Below are positions 11,151-21,573 of a DNA stretch of 64,000 bases, in pieces (position 1 is the first letter of the stretch; each line of letters begins with the position of its first letter). The DNA is taken from contig NW_027464589.1 of the NCBI RefSeq assembly GCF_043290135.1, positions 6,391,001 to 6,455,000 of the forward strand, read 5' to 3'. Under the pieces are notes generated by a model, which ran no database searches, was not told the DNA's origin, and saw nothing but the letters and a program-made list of their open reading frames with translations. The translations under genes and the position numbers were made by a program. Source of the stretch: Rhipicephalus microplus. Lineage: Eukaryota > Arthropoda > Arachnida > Ixodida > Ixodidae.

Positions 11151-11433
11151 ATATACACTCCACCATTGCCTGGTTTTCCTCTCTGGCCTTTGCTCCCGTC
11201 CACAAGTACACCAAACCAAGGTGTGTCATCTGCCCAGCTACTTTCCCTCTTAACCATAAATGTTCCATGCATCCCTGCTTGACTCTTTGCCAACCCACGC
11301 TCTCAAGTAAAAATGCACCAATTCCACCCCCCTTGTTGCTGCCTTCTGTTCTATTGCAATATTCCCATACGTAGTCCGGATTGCAGGGTGGTTGTTCCAT
11401 GTCCCGAAGATGTGTCTCCACCACCCCATATAC
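11151..11433 (-). mobile_element. LINE-A, middle segment (endonuclease)
   Basis: This is a 283-bp slice of LINE-A between the two gypsy elements. On the minus strand it encodes the endonuclease block with V-E-T-H-L-R-D-M-E-Q, K-G-G-G-I-G-A-F and V-Y-L-W-T-G-A-K. It joins to E-E-L-M-V at 16576 upstream and to S-K-E-I-Q downstream at 3182, as the unbroken LINE-C and LINE-D copies show. Confidence 0.93.
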
Positions 11434-11574
11434 TGTAAAGAAGAGGAAGTACTCCGGCGCAGAGGCAGCAGCATCGAGTGTGCAGCAGCGGCTCGAGCTC
11501 GGAAATTGTGGGTGGTGCATCGCCTTCCAAGCCTTCCAAGCATCAACCTTTCTGCTTAATATATCTCCTTTATA
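11434..11574 (+). repeat. Gypsy-2 5' LTR
   Basis: This 141-bp repeat starts TGTAAAGAAG and ends CTCCTTTATA. It is repeated at 16431-16571 with three base differences by eye. The 4-bp target duplication ATAC lies at 11430-11433 and 16572-16575. Confidence 0.93.
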
Positions 11575-11576
11575 AT

Positions 11577-11594
11577 TGGTGGAGCCGTGCCGGG
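11577..11594 (+). promoter_or_regulatory. Gypsy-2 primer-binding site, candidate
   Basis: tggtggagccgtgccggg begins three bases after the LTR. Starting with TGG it could pair with the CCA end of a tRNA, as minus-strand primer sites do. Gypsy-3 has tggtggatcgtgctggg in the same place. I cannot name the tRNA. Confidence 0.55.
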
Positions 11595-11657
11595 TACCGT
11601 CCCTTACACCTTTCCGCTACCATCCTGGAACTCCGTTCTCGACGGCTACCTTCTGCT

Positions 11658-12905
11658 ATGCCGGACGCCGATCAGCAGACGCTTCCATCTCTTCCGGCCA
11701 CCTGTCCAGGCAGTGTTCCTCAGCGGGAGCCTCCAATCTTCAGTGGAACAGATGACAACGACGTTGAAGAGTGGCTCTCGACTTTCGAACGGGTGAGCGC
11801 TTTAAACAGATGGACGGACGCGGACAAGTTGACACGCGTTTCGTTCTATCTCGCGGGTGTAGTCAGCCTTTGGCTTAGAAACCACCAGGCAGACGTCCGA
11901 ACGTGGCCGCAATTTAAAACGTCGATTGTAGCAGTCTTCGATCGACCTGCCGTCCGAAAACTTCGTGCCAAGCAACGTTTACGCACACGCGCACAAGAAA
12001 CGGGTGAAACCTTCACAAGTTACATAGAGGACGTCATCGATTTGTGCAGACGCGTGAACGCCGAAATGACGGAAGCTGAAAAATGTAAGCACATCCTCAA
12101 AGGGATTGACGACGACGCTTTTCAAATGCTCTTGGCGAAAAGCCCGACCACTGTTAACGACGTAATTAGCCTCTGCCAAAGCTACGATGAATTGCGGAAG
12201 CAGCGAGCTCTGACAAGACGTCCTCCAGCGCACGATTTGGCATCGCTGTCTAGCGTGATCTGATCAGTGGTCATGACCACGCGTCACTAATAGCCGAATT
12301 AAAAGCATTTGTCCGCGAAGAAGTTGCACGACAGCTTTCCTTGGTGCCTTTCATACCAGAAGCTACCACAACCTTACCATCGTCTCTACGTCATTCAACG
12401 AGAGGTCGCCGAGGCCTTACCAGCTGCTCGCGAGCCTAATCTTGTGGCAGCTCCTCTCAACTACGCCGCGGCTGCAGCCATGCCAACTCGCAAGGCGCCT
12501 GCGCCTCCGTTCCAGCCTCGCGCGAGCTATCCCCCAGCTCCAGTTCACCGGACCAGCACTAACACCGCCCACCCGTGGCGCACCCTCGATAATCGCCCGA
12601 TATGTTACGCTTGTCGATACCCCAGACACGTCGCAAGGTATTGCCGCCGCCGGACGCATATCACCAATGAAAACCGCCGTGAGCCTTTCTTCCCGCTTGA
12701 CTCCGACGCGCGATACGGTTCCTCCACTCCAATGCCAGCCCGCTACCAGGACGACCACCGCCCTCGGCCGGGACGTCTTCGCTCGCCCTCTCCACGCCTC
12801 CGCTCGCCTTCTCCTATGCGTCGACGGCCCGCACCTAACGAGGAGGAAAACAAGACGACGCAGTTCCTGAGGCAAGAACTGCGCAAGTTTCGGTTTGCCC
12901 AAGTC
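11658..12905 (+). pseudogene. Gypsy-2 gag, frameshifted
   Basis: The start is the ATG of M-P-D-A-D-Q-Q. The capsid-type domain runs to about 12260 (V-E-E-W-L-S-T-F-E, then V-S-L-W-L-R-N, then E-T-F-T-S-Y-I-E-D). The frame then breaks. The missing piece is in another frame and matches Gypsy-3 (E-E-V-A-R-Q-L-S-L). A second shift restores the first frame by about 12400. The zinc knuckle C-Y-A-C-x4-H-x4-C lies near 12604-12645, followed by a basic, Ser/Pro-rich tail with a short repeated L-R-S-P-S-P block. It is dead because of the paired frameshifts. Confidence 0.9.
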
Positions 12906-12910
12906 CTCAT

Positions 12911-15900
12911 TTGTCACCTACCAATGTTATTGATGTGTTCGTCGAAAATATCCCTGCTGTCGCTCTTGTAGATACCGGTGCAGCTGTTTCGGTTAAAGAT
13001 GCTGGATTTTGTCGCTCAATTCGTAAGGTTACGACGCCTTTCTCCGGATTATCGCTTCGCACAGCCAGTGCTCAACCTGTTCAACCGACCGCAGTATGTA
13101 CAGCCCGCGTGACAATTCAGGACGTTCTGTATACGATAGAGTTCGTGGTTCTTTCATCATGCTCCCATAATATTATTTTGAGAATGGACTTTTTGTCGCG
13201 TCATAACGCCGTAATCGACTGTGCTAGGGCTGAGGTCGAATTTCGCTCACTGGATGACCAAGCGTCCGTCGACACCCAGTTTGCCGCTAAACTTGTCGTT
13301 AGCGATGACACCTACATTCCTCCATGCTCTTTTGCGTTCGTGCCAGTTTCATGCAGCGCCATATCCGACGGCACGGTCTTCTTCACACCATCTCCAATAT
13401 TCGTCGCCCGAAGAGCCCTCCCCCTGCCTTTTGCTGCTCTCGATCTTGTAGAAGGGTCAACCACAATGTCAATTTATAATCATGAGTCGTCGTCTTTATC
13501 CCTACTTTGTCACGAGTGACTTGGCCACGTCGAGACAATCAGTTCTTCCAGAATTATATCCGTCCCCGATGAGGTACCTTCTACCTCCGTCTGTGAACTG
13601 GCTGTCGTCTCAGCGCCTGACTCAACGTCGGCAAACATATTTCAACCATTCATCGCTGCAGATTTGACATCTTCGCAGCGTTCACAACTCCTCACCATTC
13701 TTGAGAGCTACCGCCACTCTTTCGACGTTGAACGAACATCTCTCGGCCGTGCCTTAGCAGTAGAACACCACATCGACACTGGGTCTCACTCACCGCTGCG
13801 ACAACGACCATATCGCGTGTCCGCTACAGAACGCCGCGTCATTGCTGACCAAGTAGACGACATGCTTCGCAGAGGCGTCATTCGACCTTCACAGAGCCCA
13901 TGGGCGTCTCCGGTAGTTCTCGACAAAAAGAAAGACGGTTCTATTCGTTTCTGTGTACGATTTCCGGCGATTGAACAAGATCACCCTGAAGGATGTCTAT
14001 CCACTACCGCGCATTGACGATACTTTGGACAGTTTGCAGGGTGCCGAGTTCTTTTCCTCGTTAGACTTGCGGTCAGGCTACTGGCAGGTGCCTATGGCGG
14101 AGGCCGATCGCCCCAAAAGCGCTTTTGTCACACCAGACGGCTTATATGAATTCACCGTCGTGCCCTTCGGACTTTGCAATGCACCTGCAACGTTCGAACA
14201 AATGATGGACAACATCCTGCGTGGACTAAAATGGAAGATATGCTTGTGTTACCTCCATGATATCGTGGTCTTCGCCCCTAACTTTGACACACACTTACGT
14301 CGCCTTCAGCACGTCCTTACTTGCTTAACTAACGCCGGTTTGCAATTAAACCTCAAAAAATGTCGATTTGCCATGCGTCAACTGAACATTTTGGGCCACG
14401 TTGTTTCCAAGGAAGGCATCCTCCCGGATCCCGAGAAATTGCGAGCTGTTACGGCGTTTCCTAAACCTGCCACCATCAAAGAACTTCGAAGTTTCATCGG
14501 CTTGTGTTCGTATTTCCGGCGATTCGTCCGAAACTTCGCGTCTATTATATAACCTTTCACGCAACTTCTCAGCAGCTGTAAAGACCTCTTATCGTGGTCC
14601 CCCTCCTGCGACGAGGCTTTCACCACCATGCGACGGCTTCTTACGACGCCACCCATTCTACGCCATTTCGATCCTGAAGCTCCAACTGAAATCCACACCG
14701 ACGCCAGTGGTGTCGGTCTGGGTGCAGTGCTCGCACAGCGTAAACCGGACCATCAGGAATACGTCGTGGCATTCGCTAGTCGCACACTTACCAAGGCTGA
14801 GAGCAACTACAGCGTCACAGAAAAGGAGTGCTTGGCCATCGTGTGGGCCCTTGTAAAGTTTTGCCCATATCTATATGGTCGTTCTTTTGACGTCGTGACC
14901 GAACACCACGCGCTGTGCTGGCTTTCGACGTTGAAAGACCCATCTGGCCGCCTCGCTCGCTGGGCGTTGAAAATTCAAGATTATGACATACGCGTGGTTT
15001 ATCGGTCAGGACGGAAGCATGCTAACGCCGATGCCCTTTCCCGTTCCCCCCTGTCCCAGAATGCCACAGTTGACTCCGCTTGCGATTCCACATTTTCATC
15101 GCTTGACTTTGACGCCATTGCTATCGAAGAACGCAATGACCCGTGGACTGCGTCTCTCCTCAATCATCTCTCTGACACTTCTGAACTCCCAAAGACGCGA
15201 ACGCTTCGGCGCCAAGTTCCACACTTCTCGATACGTGACACGCTTCTCTATCGACGTAACTACGCACCAGAGGGACGTAAGTGGCTGCTCGTCGTTCCAC
15301 AAACCCTGAGGTCGCAGATTTGTTCCTCTTTTCACGCTGACCCACAATGTGGCCACGCAGGAGTCTTCAAGACCTACCAAAGGCTTCGACATCGCTACTG
15401 CTGGCGTGGCATGTATACCTTCGTCCGCAACTTCGTCCGCTCTTGTGCCGAATGTCAGCGCCGAAAATATCCACCACACGCCTCCGCCGGTGAACTGCAG
15501 CCTTTACCATGCCCTTCCCGACCCTTCGAACGGGTTGGAATAGATATTTATGGGCCACTTTCATTGACTCCGACTGGCAACAGGTGGATAATAGTTGCTA
15601 TCGACCACCTAACGCGCTATGCAGAGACCGCTGCTCTTAAAACGGCTACAGCACAGGAGGTTGCCACTTTGCTACTGCGTCATTTTGTGTTGCGTCATGG
15701 AGGCCCTCAAGAACTTGTCAGTGACCGCGGCCGCGCCTTCTTGTCCGAGGTCATTGAAAAATTGCTCGCTAAGTGTGCTATTGTACATCGCACATGTACA
15801 GCTTACCACCCACAAACCAATGGGGCTACCGAGCGCTTTAATCGTACTCTCGGTGACATGCTATCTATGTATGTGACGCCTGGCCACTCTAACTGGAACT

Positions 15901-16393
15901 TAGTTCTCCCATTCATTACATACGCCTATAATACGGCAACGCAAGCGACAACAGGCTTCTCCCCTTTTTACCTCCTCTACGGCCGTCACCCCTCCCACAC
16001 CATTGACACCATTTTGCCCTATCGACCAGACGCGTCCGAGTGCCTACCGATCTTGGACGCCGCCAGACACGCAGAAGAATGCCGCCAGTTAGCTTGTCGC
16101 TTTACCTGCGATGACCAAAACAGGCAAAAAGCAATTCATGATGCCCAGACCACTCCCGTTTTTTTCCGGGTTCTCTTGTATGGCTGTCAGTGCCGCATCG
16201 CACACCTGGGCTCTCTTCCAAACTTCTGCCAAAGTACGATGGGCCATATCGTATTGTCGAACAAACTTCGCCAGTAAACTACCTCATTGAGCCTCTTACG
16301 CCACCATCAGACTTGCGATGTCGCAACCGCGAGGTTGTACACGTCCAGAGGCTCAAGCAATACCACGGTTCAACGCCGCCTGCCCAGGACTAA
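12911..16393 (+). pseudogene. Gypsy-2 pol (protease, RT, RNase H, integrase), inactivated
   Basis: The protease has the catalytic D-T-G-A-A at 12971-12979, but its later I-L-G-M-D-F-L-type block reads I-L-R-M-D-F-L. There is a TGA at 13517-13519. RT runs about 13790-14450 with a one-base shift near 13960. Its catalytic Y-x-D-D is changed to Y-L-H-D at 14250-14261. A TAA lies at 14550-14552. RNase H runs about 14555-15060 and has T-D-A-S, T-E-K-E-C and N-A-D-A-L-S-R, but T-D-H is T-E-H (14901-14903). Integrase (about 15300-16390) keeps the zinc domain and the D, D, E residues (A-I-D-H, V-S-D-R-G, A-T-E-R-F). A last shift near 16170 moves the C-terminus to the frame ending at 16393. Confidence 0.93.
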
Positions 16394-16430
16394 GTCGCCA
16401 GGATGGCTCCTTTTTTCTCCGTGGGGCCAT

Positions 16431-16571
16431 TGTAAAGAAGAGGAAGTACTCCGGCGCAGAGGCAGCAGCATCGAGTGTGCAGCAGCGGCTCGAGCTCGGA
16501 AATTGCGGCTGGTGCATCGCCTTCCAAGCCTTCCAAGCATCAACCTTTCTGCTTAATAAATCTCCTTTATA
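16431..16571 (+). repeat. Gypsy-2 3' LTR
   Basis: 141 bp, three differences from the 5' copy at 11434-11574. It is followed by ATAC (16572-16575) and then by LINE-A sequence. Confidence 0.93.
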
Positions 16572-18240
16572 ATACCATCAGCTCCTCCTGCCTCAACTGC
16601 TCTTCTATCTCTTCCCACTTTAACCTATTCCTGCTACCCTGCATGTTAATATAGCCTACGTCTGACTTAGCTCGGCCCTTGTGCTTACGTCGATTTCTTC
16701 TCTCACGGGCTAAGTGTGGCTTGAATATTTGTGCCCCTTTAGGTTCGTCTTTGGCTACACTGTTGGCCTCAGGGCTCTGGGTCCCCCTAAAAAAGCTATG
16801 GCTTGGCGACCCATTCTGTTACCGACCCTCCTGCCCGTCGCACCACTGTAGTCAATGCCATCCTGTGCAAAGGGGCGAGTGCCAGGCTCGTACACGTCTT
16901 GGTTAACTTCCATTACGCTGTATCCGAGTTGCCGGCTCAAAGCCTTGATCACACAATTGGCCTCCACTACCCTCCTTTCAATCTTACGAGGCTGCCACCA
17001 CACCTCTGGGACTGTCCATATGATCACATGCACACTCTCAGAGGTTTCTCGGAGCTTACGCATCCCAACCTCTAACTTTCTCTGAAGGTTCTGATCCTTG
17101 CCCTTCAACACATCATTGGGCCCAGCATGAATAATGACGAGATTTTCACCCTCCATGCTGTCCTCTACAACCTCCTGAGCTCTGACCAGTGCATCCACCG
17201 TGCCCTTCACTGACTGGGCCTCCACCCTCCCTCTCCCATCTTCCTTCACTGTCTTGAAGACGCCATCCCTAACCCTGGCCACGTTAAAGTCCCCCACCAC
17301 TAGGACTCTTCTACGCTCCAATCGCTGGCTTCCTGTTTGTGATGGCGCCCCTGTTTGCTTCACATGTTTCTCTCTCAGCCGTCTGTCCTGTGTTTCTGCC
17401 CGGCTTGAAGACTTCTGCGCCACCGAGCTGTATGTTGTCGGAGCCTCCGTGCTGTGGCCAGACACTGCGGCCCCCTGACCTCCCTTCTCGCCTGTTCCTT
17501 CCAGCATGTTGCCTTCTCCGTTACCCACGCCTTCCGTCTCACACCGCTCGGGGCCGGGCCAAAGCGCCATTAGCTCCTTTACCCGCTGCTCTAGCCCGGT
17601 CCGCCCTTCCGGTTCTTTTCGAACTTCATTTGCTCTAATAAGCTAGCGGTAGCCTCCTCCCTCTCACGTGACGCTCCGAGCTGTTTTTGGAGTTCTATCC
17701 TCTGCTCCCGTTCCGCCCCAAGCTGACCCTGAAGCCCCTTGATGCTAGCCTCCATGCTCTGCACGGCCGCCTTCAGTGCCTCGCACAGCCTGCACATGAA
17801 ACTCGCCTTCTGCGCGTCGGCTAAACTCGTGAATGCTGTCTCATCTAAGTAGCATCAGCGCTTGCATTCTTCGCACTGCACCAGCTCACTCCCGCTCGTG
17901 GTTTTCCTAGCCTCCTTAGCCATCGCCCGCCCGACCATCGGACCGAGTGCCCGACAGGCCTACGTTCAACCCTAATCCCGCTATCCAGCCGCCTCCGTTA
18001 ACTCTCCTACCTCAACGAGTGTTTGAAGCTGCCGCCAACAGCGCAAACATACGTGTTCAATTTCGCTAGTAGCCTTTCACTAGGTCCCCTTCGTGTTCGG
18101 CTCTAGCTCTTTTAACAGCTAACCGGGCGCCCCGACCTTCTTCAAAACAGCCGCCTAGCCCGTTCACCTGGTCAACGTCACTACAACGTTGCCCGCGTCC
18201 CACACCTACAGTACTCGCCACGCTAAATATTGATTAGGAG
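16572..18240 (-). mobile_element. LINE-A, 5' segment (5' UTR, ORF1, start of ORF2)
   Basis: This is the upstream end of LINE-A on the minus strand. It holds a GC-rich 5' leader (about 17924-18240, limit uncertain), ORF1 (16755-17923) and the first codons of ORF2 (about 16576-16740; Y-I-N-M-Q-G-S-R-N-R-L-K-W-E-E-I-E-E-Q). The ORF2 part matches LINE-C and LINE-D closely. The leader and ORF1 do not resemble those of LINE-D at the DNA level. Confidence 0.85.
16755..17923 (-). pseudogene. LINE-A ORF1: Cys-rich finger, coiled coil, SGNH-esterase-like domain
   Basis: ATG at 17923. Residues 17-52 hold C-E-E-C ... C-Y ... C-R-L-C, a finger that resembles the PHD-type finger of CR1-like ORF1 proteins; a TGA at 17855-17857 falls inside it. 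A charged coiled coil follows (17600-17780, with E-A-S-I-K-G-L-Q-G-Q-L-G). A frame change near 17592 leads into the esterase-like domain (16755-17575). This has block I V-V-G-D-F-N, block III G-P-N-D-V-L, a V-P-E-V segment and block V D-G-I-D-Y-S-G, where the family has D-x-x-H. The catalytic His is therefore Asp here (CAC to GAC). Block I also has Phe where SGNH enzymes have the nucleophilic Ser. In life such an ORF1 would bind element RNA; the role of the esterase is unclear. Confidence 0.85.
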
Positions 18241-18419
18241 AGAAAAAAAATAATAATGGTGTTCCCAAACACATCAAAGAAATGAAGAAAAACTTATCTC
18301 TCGTAGCACGCTGCTTCTGCACCAACCGACCTTGCACAACCTTGGACGACCTTGAATCCGCCGAACAGGTGGAGCGTGCGAAAATACGTCCGCACAGCTC
18401 GGAAATAGGGCGAGAAGTT
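18241..18419. other. unassigned stretch between LINE-A and LINE-C
   Basis: 179 bp with no frame or motif I recognise. It may be the outermost LINE-A leader plus original genomic DNA. Confidence 0.4.
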
Positions 18420-19279
18420 GGATGTATGGATGGATAAGGCTGTACCCCTTTGATCGGCCGGTGGCTAGCGCCACCAAGCTGTAATAATTAATGAACCAAA
18501 AAATAGATTTATTTTTTTTTTCTTTAAAAAGTGAGTTTGAGGATTCGCACTTTGCAGTGAAGGGTGTAATTTTCACTCGTGCCTTGACTTTAGCCACCAA
18601 TCAGATAACCTCCTTCTAGTTAAGTCTAACCGCTTAAAGTCAATTTTGCCCTCCAGGTCTCTAAACCCTAGTGCTTTGAAAAACTCTGCGCCATCATCCT
18701 GAACTATGGGGTGAAGCCCTTTACAGAACATTATCAAGTGTTCGGCAGTTTCTTCTTCCCCTCTACACGCACTGCATACTGTGTCTACCCCTTCGTATTT
18801 GGCCCGATGTGTCTTGGTTCGCAGTATATACTCTCGTCCTGGCCTCAAAAAATAGAGAACTACCCCGAGTATTATCATAGATCCTTTCCTTGGCAATTTC
18901 CTGCCTAAAAGTTCGATAGATCTCTAGTGCGGACTTCTTAATCATGCCCATTCTCCACATGTCAGTCTCCGTTTCCTTCATTTTCTTCTTAACCGATAGT
19001 TCTTTTTGGTTTGGCCACCTGCTATTTTCTAAGTATTTACCAGTCAACTTCCTAGTTCGCTTCCTCCATTTTGTATCGACATTCTTCATGTACAAGTAGC
19101 TGAAAACCTTCCTAGCCCAACGCTTCTCCCCCATTTCTCTCAATCGCTTCTCCAATTTTATGTTGCTGCTAGCTTCCCTGCCCTCAAATGATGTCCATCC
19201 CATATCACCTTGTACTCCCTCATTTGGCGTATTTCCGTGAGCTCCTAAAGCAAGCCTACCTATTCCACGTTGCTTAAAT
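18420..19279 (-). mobile_element. LINE-C, 3' segment
   Basis: This is the 3' end of a minus-strand copy of the LINE-A family. It starts at a short GGAT run (about 18422-18435), then the 3' UTR, then the ORF2 C-terminus (18573-19290) with the C-S-A-C-x8-H-x4-C finger near 18740-18790. It stops inside ORF2 at 19279 and appears to continue at 25318. The two flanks overlap by about 29 bp (19251-19279 and 25318-25346, two mismatches). Confidence 0.88.
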
Positions 19280-19296
19280 CCTGGCTGGCTCGCCAT
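19280..19296 (-). promoter_or_regulatory. primer-binding site remnant of an LTR element
   Basis: On the minus strand this reads tggcgagccagccagg, starting five bases after the CA end of the lone LTR at 19301-20209. That is the position and TGG start expected of a tRNA primer site. Nothing else of the internal region is left; LINE-C sequence follows at once. Confidence 0.6.
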
Positions 19297-19300
19297 TTAT

Positions 19301-20209
19301 TGTAATGAAAATTATTCTTTATCGAGGCTGAAGTTCGTCAACGCTTGTTTTGCGTGTCGTGCGAAGAGAAATGGACTTCGAGACGACGCGGTAACAACAC
19401 GCACGACGCTTATGACAGAGCACGAAAGATAAAAATAGAACACAGAACCAGAAAAACCGTGAAGCCGAATAAGTAACAAAACTGTCTGATCGAATAAAAA
19501 AACTAGAGAGCGCGAGTTCAAGGCGGAAAGTTCCAAAACCTCACGATGAGATAGGGGACTCGACGAACGCCGAGGTGCAGGGCAGGAGGCAGCGACAGGC
19601 GATCGCAAGCGGTGTGCGTCTCGATGTGTGACGCTATGGTGACGATGACGCTTGGCGGAGTGGTGGCGTGTGTACGACTACGCAGCAGTCAACCCGCATC
19701 GGAGACGCGATGCTCCATGCGTGTAAATGGCCAGCCCGTCCAGCGAACAGCTTGCGTCGAGACGCGATGCTCGGCGCAACCGTGACAATTAGCCAGGCCA
19801 CGTACATCTCTGTGCCGAGCGTCTGACCACGGAGACGCCTCGCCGAGATCCGCGATGTCCTCGGCAAGGAAGAGAACAGCAGGCCAGGCTGCGCCCCGAG
19901 ATGCAGTACTCGTGCCGGCAACGTCACTCCAGCTGGTAGTTGGACGGCAGTAGCGTGGACGGCGGCGTTCCCTAGCCGGAACCTGGATCACCTGCGTCCG
20001 ACGCTTCGGCCCGCTGTCTCCCGTCTCCCGCTGCTTCGGCTCGTCCCCAGCCACAAAGCCTACCGCCACGTAACGGTCACACGTGGCCCAATCGTGGCAC
20101 GCACCTCTATGGGCCACCACAGGTCATCAGCTGATTGGCTGACCTCACGCGCACATTACACGCGCCTTGCCCCGCACTTCCGTCGTTGTCGTTTTCTTCA
20201 CTCATCACA
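19301..20209 (-). repeat. lone LTR (909 bp) of an unidentified LTR element
   Basis: The stretch is bounded by short inverted ends, TGTAATGA at 19301 and TCATCACA at 20202-20209, so it starts TG and ends CA on either strand. The primer-site remnant next to the low end sets the orientation as minus. It has no coding match; the open frames in it are GC-rich chance frames. The SCAN-gag element inserted at its extreme 5' edge. Confidence 0.65.
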
Positions 20210-21370
20210 TGTCACAGAACGAGCGTTCAAAAAGGGCGCGCCGCCAAATTCTCGCGACGAAATGCGGGAGAGACGCCGCGAGGTCAACGGAAAAAAAGAG
20301 AAAACAAGTATCCAAGGGCTCCCCGGGCGCGCAACCCTCCCCTCTCGGAAGCGTAGGTTCAACCACGAACCTCCTCACCCCACAACGGCGGCCGAACAAG
20401 CACTCGAAATTTCTAGATGGAAAGGGGCATGGTGATGCCGGGTTGAGTCATCCATCGCGGACGGCCCTCGTAACGCCTCGACCTTTCCCCCAGCATTCGC
20501 TACGCATCGCGCCGACGAAATGATGAGAACTTTCTGGAATCTCGCGCGGAAGGTATTTAATCGAGCAGCCGAGACGAGAGATCAGGAGAAGACAGAAGTT
20601 AGCGCCAGAGCGCGTAGGGATTCCGCCGTGTAGTCGGCGAAGGTTTTGTCCGTAGGGACAAAGCAGGAGAAGAAGAGGATTTCCACCTGAGGGGTGAAGG
20701 CTCGAGCTACAGGCAAGAGTGTGTGGTTACCGCTATCGAGCGAAGACGCGTGGCAACAGCTGCGTGTGTGAAGCCGACGTGTTTCCGGCGAAGAAGTTTG
20801 AAACTTGGAGAGTGGCCTATTGAAGACGTGAGGTTTCCTGGAAGAGAAACTTCGGCGGGGTTTCCTGGAAGAGAAACTTCGGGGGCAGCGGAACGACAAG
20901 GACGCTGGCCTTTGAGTGAGTGATTCTCGGAAGAGTATAATCTAGACTTTTGTTCCAAGAACTTTGGACTGAATAGGTTTTCTATCTCTTTAGTCTTTAA
21001 GGGTCTTGGTTGTTCAATGCAAGCGACTGCATTGTAGTGCGTATTGTTGTCTGTGTCCGTTGTTTCGAGTGTGGCTGATTGTACTGTGTAGTACGTTGTT
21101 TGGTGGGTGACATATTGTATTCAACTATTGTGGAGTGTGCATACTTGTGTATTGTTTTTCGATCTGCCATTATTGAGAATATAATTCTGTTTTGTTTATC
21201 AACTCTCGGCTCTGACTTTTTCTTTGGGCCACAGCCGGCGTCCGCTGGCGCGCCAAAAAGGACCACTTCTAAATTGTCCACGCTTTCGTGGTGCGGTTCA
21301 GGGGGCCCATACTTCGGCCCTGGGACTTAGCCCGGCGATCGCCTCCCGAATTAACGGGACCTGTGTGACA
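20210..21370 (+). repeat. SCAN-gag element 5' LTR
   Basis: This 1,161-bp LTR starts TGTCACAGAACG and ends TGTGTGACA, with its partner at 24154-25312. A 5-bp duplication TCACA lies at 20205-20209 and 25313-25317. Within it the near-identical block ggtttcctggaagagaaactt occurs twice in tandem at about 20830-20880. The two LTRs differ at many sites (at least nine in their first 200 bp), so this insertion is older than Gypsy-1 and Gypsy-2. Confidence 0.93.
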
Positions 21371-21573
21371 ATTAGTCTGGCGTCCGCTACGAGGACCTTT
21401 TGGTGCACAGTGTGCCCAAAGCAGTGAGAAAGAGCCTCGAGTTGTTGAAAGTGCTATCGGAACGATTTTGTGCGTTGCTCAGTGTTCTCGTTAACGAGTG
21501 CAGGAGAGTGTTCCGATAGACTGATTCAGGCAGATACTTTTTGCATGCGGCAAGGTTTTATTTGCGAGACACC

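Larger units (their letters stand above)
11434..16571 (+). mobile_element. Gypsy-2, LTR retrotransposon nested in LINE-A
   Basis: This 5.14-kb element has short 141-bp LTRs, gag, protease, RT, RNase H and integrase, and inserted into LINE-A only 283 bp from Gypsy-1. The empty site is seen in LINE-C at about 27750 (cgtataccatc, one ATAC). A TGG-starting primer-site candidate (tggtggagccgtgccggg) lies three bases after the 5' LTR. Gypsy-3 at the window end has a closely similar gag and a similar primer site, so the two are sister copies or close families. Confidence 0.94.

Noticed and set aside
19689..20523. GC-rich frames in and beside the LTRs (for example 19689-20120, 20094-20435)
   Set aside because: They lie inside LTR sequence, occur on both strands, and shift between the two LTR copies.
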